From positions 434,001 through 498,000 of the forward strand of contig CAVVVF010000004.1 of the NCBI GenBank assembly GCA_963751665.1: a DNA stretch of 64,000 bases, written 5' to 3'. The notes below the pieces were generated by a model. It worked only from the letters and a program-made list of their open reading frames with translations. It ran no database searches and was not told the DNA's origin. This document shows positions 59,425 to 64,000 of this stretch, piece by piece. Numbering within the stretch: position 1 is the first letter of the stretch; every line of letters starts with the position of its first letter. A program made the translations under genes and the position numbers. Source of the DNA: AC-69 sp963751665 (GTDB taxonomy: Bacteria; Actinomycetota; UBA4738; HRBIN12).

Positions 59425-59891
59425 CCGCCCCCCTTGGACCCACCCGGGTTCCGCCAATCCGGCACGCTCGGCGCGCTCTTCGCCCACGACCGGATGTAGG
59501 TGACGATCGCTTCGATCTGCTGGTCGGTCAGGGGACCGCCGTACTCGTTCCACCACGCCGGCATCGCGGTGCCAGGGATGCCCCCGGCGATGATCCCGTG
59601 GATCTGCTCGTCCTTGACCGCTTGGAGGAACTGCTGCGAGTTCAGCGCCGGCGCATCGATGCCCTGCCCCATCGTCCCGTGGCACGTGGCGCAGTTCAGC
59701 CCCCACAGCTGCTGGCCGGAGGACTTCAGCGCCGCCTGCTCGGAGGTGAGGGCCTTGGTCCGCCGAGTGGACTCGACCGCCTTGTACAAGGGGAAGGCCA
59801 CGACCAGCAGGAGGAGCACCACCACGCCGGCCGTCTGCCACCTGGTGAGGCTGCGGCGGAGGGCCCGGTCCTCGTGGATGATGTCGCTCAC
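59421..59891 (-). CDS. Membrane-anchored monohaem cytochrome c
   Basis: 156 aa from GTG 59891, which overlaps the Rieske stop by four bases. One N-terminal helix (WQTAGVVVLLLLVVAFPLY) anchors a class I cytochrome c domain: haem motif CATCH (Cys67, Cys70, His71), distal Met in GTAMPAWWNEYGG, and the C-terminal helix QQIEAIVTYIRSWA. It is the likely electron acceptor of the Rieske protein, and donor to the cupredoxin protein or an oxidase. The frame is intact. Confidence 0.87.
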   Translation of the reverse strand: MSDIIHEDRALRRSLTRWQTAGVVVLLLLVVAFPLYKAVESTRRTKALTSEQAALKSSGQQLWGLNCATCHGTMGQGIDAPALNSQQFLQAVKDEQIHGIIAGGIPGTAMPAWWNEYGGPLTDQQIEAIVTYIRSWAKSAPSVPDWRNPGGSKGGG

Positions 59892-60439
59892 GACCCAGCC
59901 TCCGCGTCGGCCGGGTTCCCACTCAGGCACGAAGGCCCGGCCGGCTGGCTCGGGCCCTCCAGCACACCCCTGGGCGGCCCCTCGACGACCGTCGACGTGT
60001 CCACGAGCACGCGACCGCCCTTGATCTGGATGGGGAACCGGTCCATCCCTCGCGGCGCGGGCCCCTGGACGTACTCACCGATGATGTTGTAGATGCTGCC
60101 GTGGCAGGGGCACTCGAAGCGCTGCGACCCCGAGCAGAACGGCACGCGGCAGCCGAGGTGCGGACATTTCTGGGACAAGGCACGCATGCCCCCCTGGTAC
60201 TGGGTCACATAGAAACGCCCGTCCAGGAAATACTGGACCGACCCCTGCTGGAGGTAGTCGTCCACGGACCCGGCGTCCACGACGCCTCCGAAGCCTTGGG
60301 CGGGGCTCGGCTTGAGGAGGTCGTAGCTGGTCCACCCGGCCTCGACCACGAGGGCGACGCCGAGCACCCTCCAGCTCCAGTTCAGGAACTCCCGTCGGTC
60401 GACGTCGTCCGAACCTTGGTCCTTGGGTACCTCATCCAT
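59888..60439 (-). CDS. Rieske iron-sulfur protein of bc-type complex
   Basis: 183 aa from ATG 60439. An Arg-Arg-Glu-Phe-Leu-Asn motif (Tat-like) precedes one membrane helix (WRVLGVALVVEAGW). The 2Fe-2S site is CPHLGC (Cys92, His94) and CPCHGS (Cys110, His113), with the disulfide Cys97/Cys112 present. The protein ends in a Gly/Pro-rich tail. It receives electrons from quinol at the cytochrome b subunits encoded just upstream. Confidence 0.88.
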   Translation of the reverse strand: MDEVPKDQGSDDVDRREFLNWSWRVLGVALVVEAGWTSYDLLKPSPAQGFGGVVDAGSVDDYLQQGSVQYFLDGRFYVTQYQGGMRALSQKCPHLGCRVPFCSGSQRFECPCHGSIYNIIGEYVQGPAPRGMDRFPIQIKGGRVLVDTSTVVEGPPRGVLEGPSQPAGPSCLSGNPADAEAGS

Positions 60440-60441
60440 GC

Positions 60442-60951
60442 TCAAAGCTCCAGGTACAGGTGCTGCCACGGCCACACCCACGACCACCCGGGCCCCCGGA
60501 ACACGGCACCGATGAGGGTCAGGAAGAGGGCGGCAACGGCGAGCACGGTGAACACGACGACGACCATCTTCCGATCGCGGATCCGCCAGCCCTTGCTCCG
60601 ATCGAGGAACGGGAGGGCCACCAGGAAGAGCAACGCGACCCCGGGCACCAGGACGCCGGCGACCATCGGTTGGTAGTGCGCCAGCAGTTCCTGGAGGCCC
60701 GAAAAGTACCAGGGAGCCTTGGCCACCGGCGGGGTGAGGTTCGGGTTCGCCATGTCCTTGAGCGGCGCGTCGAAGGCGATGGCGAGGGCGAAGACGGCGG
60801 CGACCGTGGCTCCGGCTACCACGGCGTGGCGGACCAGGAAATGCGGCCAGGTGAACACGTCCTCTTCGGGCTCCTGCTTCTTGCGAACCTCGATCTCGCG
60901 GGGGACCACGCCGAGCAGCCGGTAGCGGGGTTCCTTCTCGTGGTCAGGCAT
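60442..60951 (-). CDS. Cytochrome b C-terminal part (subunit IV-like)
   Basis: 169 aa. After a charged N-terminus there are three helices (VVAGATVAAVFALAIAFDAP, MVAGVLVPGVALLFLVALPF, MVVVVFTVLAVAALFLTLIG). The Qo-site motif reads AKAPWYFSGLQELL, the P-x-W-Y form seen in split b6f/menaquinol-type complexes. A long 5' charged extension resembles Gram-positive bc complexes. It overlaps the cytochrome b6 gene by eight bases. Confidence 0.83.
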   Translation of the reverse strand: MPDHEKEPRYRLLGVVPREIEVRKKQEPEEDVFTWPHFLVRHAVVAGATVAAVFALAIAFDAPLKDMANPNLTPPVAKAPWYFSGLQELLAHYQPMVAGVLVPGVALLFLVALPFLDRSKGWRIRDRKMVVVVFTVLAVAALFLTLIGAVFRGPGWSWVWPWQHLYLEL

Positions 60952-61777
60952 CCACGCTCACTTCCTCCCGCTCGGGCTGCTCGGATGGGGTGGCAGGCTC
61001 GCTCTCCTCTCGGTCCGCGACGGCGAACCCGTCCTTCCTGACCCGCCAGATGTGCACCGCGAGCAGGAGGATCAACAGGGCGGGGAGCACGTAGATGTGG
61101 AGCACGTAGAAGCGGAGCAGGGCGTTGCCGCCAACGTCGGGCCCTCCCAGGAGGATCTGCCGAGCCTTGTCGCCCATGAGCGGCACGTACCCCGCGATGT
61201 TGGTCCCGACGGTGATGGCCCAGAACGCCAGTTGATCCCAGGGCAGCAGGTAGCCGGTGAACGAGAACAGGAGGGTGAGGACCAGCAGCCCCACACCGAT
61301 CACCCAGTTGAACTGCCGGGGCGCCTTGTACGCGCCGCCGTAGAACACCCGCATCAGGTGGACGAACACCACCACCACCATGAGGTGGGCCGACCATCGA
61401 TGGATGTTCCGCACGAACTGGCCAAAGGCCACGGACGTGGCGAGGTTGTGCATGTCGAAGTACGCCTGGGGGACCGCCGGGTGGTAGAAGAACATCAGGT
61501 ACATGCCCGACACGAACAGGATGAAGAACAGCACCGTGGCGATGAATCCGAGGCGAAGGGTCGACCGGAACGAAAGGACCTTCCGAGGAACTTTCACCGG
61601 GTAGACATGCAGGAAGAAGTTGTGGAACGACATCATGGCCCGGCCTCGCGGCGTGTCCGCGCGCGGATGACGAATCACCGACTGGAAGAGCTCCGTGTGC
61701 CGGAACCGCTCGGCCGGGTGGAAGATCGCCTTGTACAGCTCCGAGTCGCGCACCCTCCGACGGCCGTCGTTCGCCAT
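60944..61777 (-). CDS. Cytochrome b6-type subunit
   Basis: 277 aa from ATG 61777 (GAGGGGCGAC). Four helices carry the haem ligands: NIHRWSAHLMVVVVFVHLMR and FYVLHIYVLPALLILLLAVH. FSFTGYLLPWDQLAFWAITV is the Qo-region block, and the soluble tail is acidic. With subunit IV, Rieske and cytochrome c it makes a quinol:cytochrome c oxidoreductase. The gene begins six bases after the stop of the flavoprotein gene. Confidence 0.87.
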   Translation of the reverse strand: MANDGRRRVRDSELYKAIFHPAERFRHTELFQSVIRHPRADTPRGRAMMSFHNFFLHVYPVKVPRKVLSFRSTLRLGFIATVLFFILFVSGMYLMFFYHPAVPQAYFDMHNLATSVAFGQFVRNIHRWSAHLMVVVVFVHLMRVFYGGAYKAPRQFNWVIGVGLLVLTLLFSFTGYLLPWDQLAFWAITVGTNIAGYVPLMGDKARQILLGGPDVGGNALLRFYVLHIYVLPALLILLLAVHIWRVRKDGFAVADREESEPATPSEQPEREEVSVDA

Positions 61778-61785
61778 GTCGCCCC

Positions 61786-63627
61786 TCACGCACCCACGTG
61801 TTCGATCTCATGCATCCCGGTCGATGACTCCTGCCAACCGTCGAGGGAAAGGGCGTCGGTCGGGCAGCGCTCCACGCAGAGCCCGCAGCGGATGCAGAAG
61901 TCCTCCTGGAGGATCAGGGCACTGGCGGGGCCCTGCGCCGAGATCGCGTCGATCTCCTCGACCGGAAGGATGCGGATGCACTTCTCGGGACAGATGTCCA
62001 CGCACCCGCCGCACAGGATGCAGAGGCTCGTGTCGAGCTCGATGTTCAGGAAGCACTGTAGGCATCTCGCGGCCTCCAGGCGGGCCTGCTGTTCCGTGTA
62101 GCCGAGCTCGATCTCCGGGACCCCGATCCGTCGCTCCGAGGCGACCGAGGGGACCTCGACCCGTGGGACGCCGTCGTAGCCGAGCACGGGGCGGTTCACA
62201 ACGGTGACCGGCAGCATGCGGCGGAACCGCTGCTCCGGCTGCTCCTCGCCCGTCAGCATCCGGTGGATCGATGCGGCAGCCCGCCTGCCGTCCCCGATGG
62301 CGTCGATCAGGTTCCGGGGCCCGAAGGCCACGTCGCCGCCCGCGTAGATCCCCGGTGCCGAGGTGGCCAGCGAGTCGCGCTCGACGGCGATCGTCCCCCG
62401 CGGACTCACCTCGACTCCGTCGTTCGGGTCGAGCCACGAGAGGTCCGGGGCCTGCCCGATGGCCAGGATCACCGAGTCACACGCGATCGACTTCTCGGTC
62501 CCCTCGACGAACCGGGGGTTGAACCGGCCGTCGGGGTCGAAGACGGAGGACACGTCCAACGTCTCCAGGCCCTCGACGTGGTCCGTGCCCAGGATGCGCT
62601 TGGGGCCGAGCCGATGCAGGATCTCGATCCCCTCGTTCTCCGCCTCCTCGATCTCGAACCCGTGGGCAGGCATCTCCTGGCGGTTCTCCAGCGCCACGAT
62701 GCGGACCCGTCGCGCGCCCATCCGCATGGCCACCCGGGCGACGTCGAGCGTGACCGTCGCGGCAGCCTCGACCCCGTCGGCAAGCTGCTCGGCGCCGGCC
62801 TCCGGCTGCGACCGGCCCGCGGCGATCTCACGAAGCGCCGTCCGGGCCACGTCGAGGGCCACGTTCCCGCCACCGATCACCACGACATCGTCGCCCAGCT
62901 CCACCCGATACCCGGCGTTTGCGTTGATCAGGAAATCCACGGCCTTCAGCACCCCGTCGAGCTCCACTCCCGGAACCTGCAGGTCGCGGCTTCGCATGGC
63001 GCCGACGGCCATGAATACGGCCGCGAACCCATCGTCCTTCAGCGAGGAGAGCGTGAAGTCCCGGCCCAAGCGCCGTTCCGTGCGGAGCTCGACCCCGAGC
63101 CCGAGGATGGCGCGGATCTCGGCTTGCAGGACCTCCCGGCGCAGGCGGTACGTGGGGATCCCGAGGACCATCATGCCGCCGGGCCGGTCCGCGGCGTCCA
63201 GGACGACCGGACGGTAGCCGTACGCTGCGAGGTCGTGGGCGCAGGCGAGGCCGGCCGGCCCGGCCCCCACGACGGCTACCCGATCGTCCCGGCGCGGCAT
63301 CATCTCCACCGCCTCGCGCCACAGGCGCTCGCCGTGCGCGCTCTCCACGCCTCCGCGCTCACAGGCGAACCGCTTCAGCGCACGGATCGCGATGGGCTGG
63401 TCGATGTCGCCGCGGCGGCACGCGGCCTCACAGGGGGCGGCACAAACCCGGCCACAGATCGACGGGAACGGATTCGGCATGCGCGCGATGAGGTACGCGA
63501 GCTCGTCGTCCCCGGCGGCGATGGCCGACACGTAGCGGCCGGCGTTGGTGAGGACCGGGCACGCCCTGGTGCACGGGACGTTGTCGTCCAGCCACTCGGC
63601 CCCCACGGGCACGGCCTCGAACCGCAC
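61786..63627 (-). CDS. GltD-like FAD/iron-sulfur oxidoreductase with C-terminal 2[4Fe-4S] ferredoxin domain
   Basis: 613 aa, intact, GTG start. The N-terminal Cys-rich helical domain (CTRACPVLTNAGRYV, CGRVCAAPCEAAC) is that of GltD/DpyD proteins. RVAVVGAGPAGLACAHDLAA binds FAD, and VVVIGGGNVALDVARTAL binds NAD(P). GIYAGGDVAFGPRNLIDAIG closes the FAD domain. The C-terminus adds CILCGGCVDICPEKC and CIRCGLCVERCPTDA. It could pass electrons between NAD(P)H, ferredoxin and the quinone/bc system whose genes follow it. Confidence 0.85.
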   Translation of the reverse strand: MRFEAVPVGAEWLDDNVPCTRACPVLTNAGRYVSAIAAGDDELAYLIARMPNPFPSICGRVCAAPCEAACRRGDIDQPIAIRALKRFACERGGVESAHGERLWREAVEMMPRRDDRVAVVGAGPAGLACAHDLAAYGYRPVVLDAADRPGGMMVLGIPTYRLRREVLQAEIRAILGLGVELRTERRLGRDFTLSSLKDDGFAAVFMAVGAMRSRDLQVPGVELDGVLKAVDFLINANAGYRVELGDDVVVIGGGNVALDVARTALREIAAGRSQPEAGAEQLADGVEAAATVTLDVARVAMRMGARRVRIVALENRQEMPAHGFEIEEAENEGIEILHRLGPKRILGTDHVEGLETLDVSSVFDPDGRFNPRFVEGTEKSIACDSVILAIGQAPDLSWLDPNDGVEVSPRGTIAVERDSLATSAPGIYAGGDVAFGPRNLIDAIGDGRRAAASIHRMLTGEEQPEQRFRRMLPVTVVNRPVLGYDGVPRVEVPSVASERRIGVPEIELGYTEQQARLEAARCLQCFLNIELDTSLCILCGGCVDICPEKCIRILPVEEIDAISAQGPASALILQEDFCIRCGLCVERCPTDALSLDGWQESSTGMHEIEHVGA

Positions 63628-63631
63628 GCCG

Positions 63632-63856
63632 CTACCCCCGCTCCCGCCCTTGGAGCCGCCCGAACAACCAGCTCATGAAGGCGAAGAAGACGCCCATCCA
63701 GATCAACGCCAGCGCGTCCCGGGTCCTGGGGACGGCGTGCAGGGACAGGTACGCGACCAGTCGGTTGGGAACCAGGACGAACCCAATGATCGAAAGGACC
63801 AACACCAGGCCCCCCCGAGCGAGGCCGCTGCCCCAGCTACCCACCGGACGCGACAC
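63632..63856 (-). CDS. Small two-helix membrane protein, first gene of respiratory operon
   Basis: 74 aa from GTG 63856. Helices GGLVLVLSIIGFVLVPNRLV and DALALIWMGVFFAFMSWLF are followed by a basic tail. An ATG-initiated 20-codon frame at 63844-63903 (MSPSMEQPEVGRPDGVASGG) stops just inside it, so the true start may be upstream with a frame change. It lies four bases before the flavoprotein start. No family is recognised; it may be an accessory subunit. Confidence 0.6.
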   Translation of the reverse strand: MSRPVGSWGSGLARGGLVLVLSIIGFVLVPNRLVAYLSLHAVPRTRDALALIWMGVFFAFMSWLFGRLQGRERG

Positions 63857-64000
63857 CGTCGGGACGGCCCACCTCAGGCTGCTCCATGGACGGGCTCATG
63901 CGATCACCGAGACTGTATCCGTCATCCCGACCTTCCGCTCGCAACGGCGCTCAAGCCCCCGGGCCTTCGCAGCGGACAGTCGCTCACGAGCCAGGCCCCC
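63857..64000. promoter_or_regulatory. Upstream region of respiratory operon (cut by window edge)
   Basis: This should hold the operon promoter. A partial element, GGGCCGTCCCGAC on the minus strand (63858-63870), resembles the recurring box but is too close to the start to be convincing. Confidence 0.3.

Noticed and set aside
57142..59499. Long open frame on the plus strand across the cupredoxin repeats
   Set aside because: It is the mirror of the repeated minus-strand gene, with a Gly/Val/His/Asp composition and no family resemblance.

Overview
The window is high-GC DNA, dense with genes, and most like a member of the Actinomycetota or a nearby Terrabacteria lineage. Supporting signs are a DUF4193-type zinc ribbon, a DUF1918 protein, a SHOCT protein, delta-60 repeats, a HAD phosphatase-GH65 fusion of the mycobacterial OtsB1 kind, and strong GGAGG ribosome binding sites. 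No rRNA or complete tRNA is present. Many genes are conserved at the protein level but interrupted by one or more 1-2 base frame changes. This is worst at 14.4-20.4 kb and 26.5-34.8 kb, while other stretches (46.3-49.4, 57-63.9 kb) are nearly clean. That pattern suggests unpolished consensus errors more than decay. A few loci (integrase, FtsH, a second MgtA-like ATPase, an alkaline-phosphatase-like gene) have real truncations or deletions.

Layout. 0-2 kb: end of a surface-polysaccharide cluster (SDR/epimerase, polysaccharide pyruvyl transferase). 2.3-8.2 kb: HypE-like protein, Mg-type P-ATPase, cupin, phosphodiesterase lipoprotein. 8.4-8.9 kb: integrase remnant abutting a tRNA 3' half (old attachment site). 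9.2-16 kb: small membrane protein, GerMN/Gmad2 lipoprotein, ATPase remnant, CBS protein, cyclic-2,3-diphosphoglycerate-synthetase-like protein, APC permease. 16.3-24.5 kb: zinc ribbon/receiver pair, OtsB1-like HAD-GH65 protein, universal stress protein (USP), DUF1918, cold-shock/SnoaL proteins, hemerythrin-like protein, delta-60 protein. 24.6-36 kb: FtsH and phosphatase remnants, phosphoribosyltransferase-hydrolase fusion, archease and RtcB, YbaK, CtpF-like ATPase, four USPs. 36-46 kb: pntAA-pntAB-pntB-malic enzyme operon, DHOD-like protein, pyruvate:ferredoxin oxidoreductase, Hsp20. 46-50.6 kb: OsmC and a DsrE-TusA-SQR-TusA-DsrE sulfur-carrier module, zinc ribbon, DoxX. 50.9-56.7 kb: SHOCT, CBS, USPs, another P-type ATPase, flavodoxin. 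57-63.9 kb: a single cupredoxin, then an operon with an iron-sulfur flavoprotein, split cytochrome b6/subunit IV, Rieske protein, cytochrome c and a lipoprotein with four nearly identical cupredoxin domains.

How it fits together. The gene set closely overlaps what is known of the mycobacterial DosR (DevR) hypoxia/dormancy regulon: USPs, Hsp20, CBS protein, CtpF-type ATPase, OtsB1-like fusion, DUF1918, phosphoribosyltransferase-hydrolase, RtcB. A recurring 14-bp palindrome-like element of the form GGGNC-N4-GNCCC (for example GGGACGTTCGTCCC, GGGCCCTTCGGCCC, GGGACCTTGGGCCC) lies about 15-130 bases upstream of more than fifteen genes or operons. It resembles the DosR box. I infer that the window is a compact low-oxygen/redox-stress island under a DosR/OsdR-like regulator. 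Such a regulator is not encoded here. The island would combine ferredoxin, NADPH, sulfane-sulfur and copper-protein electron handling.
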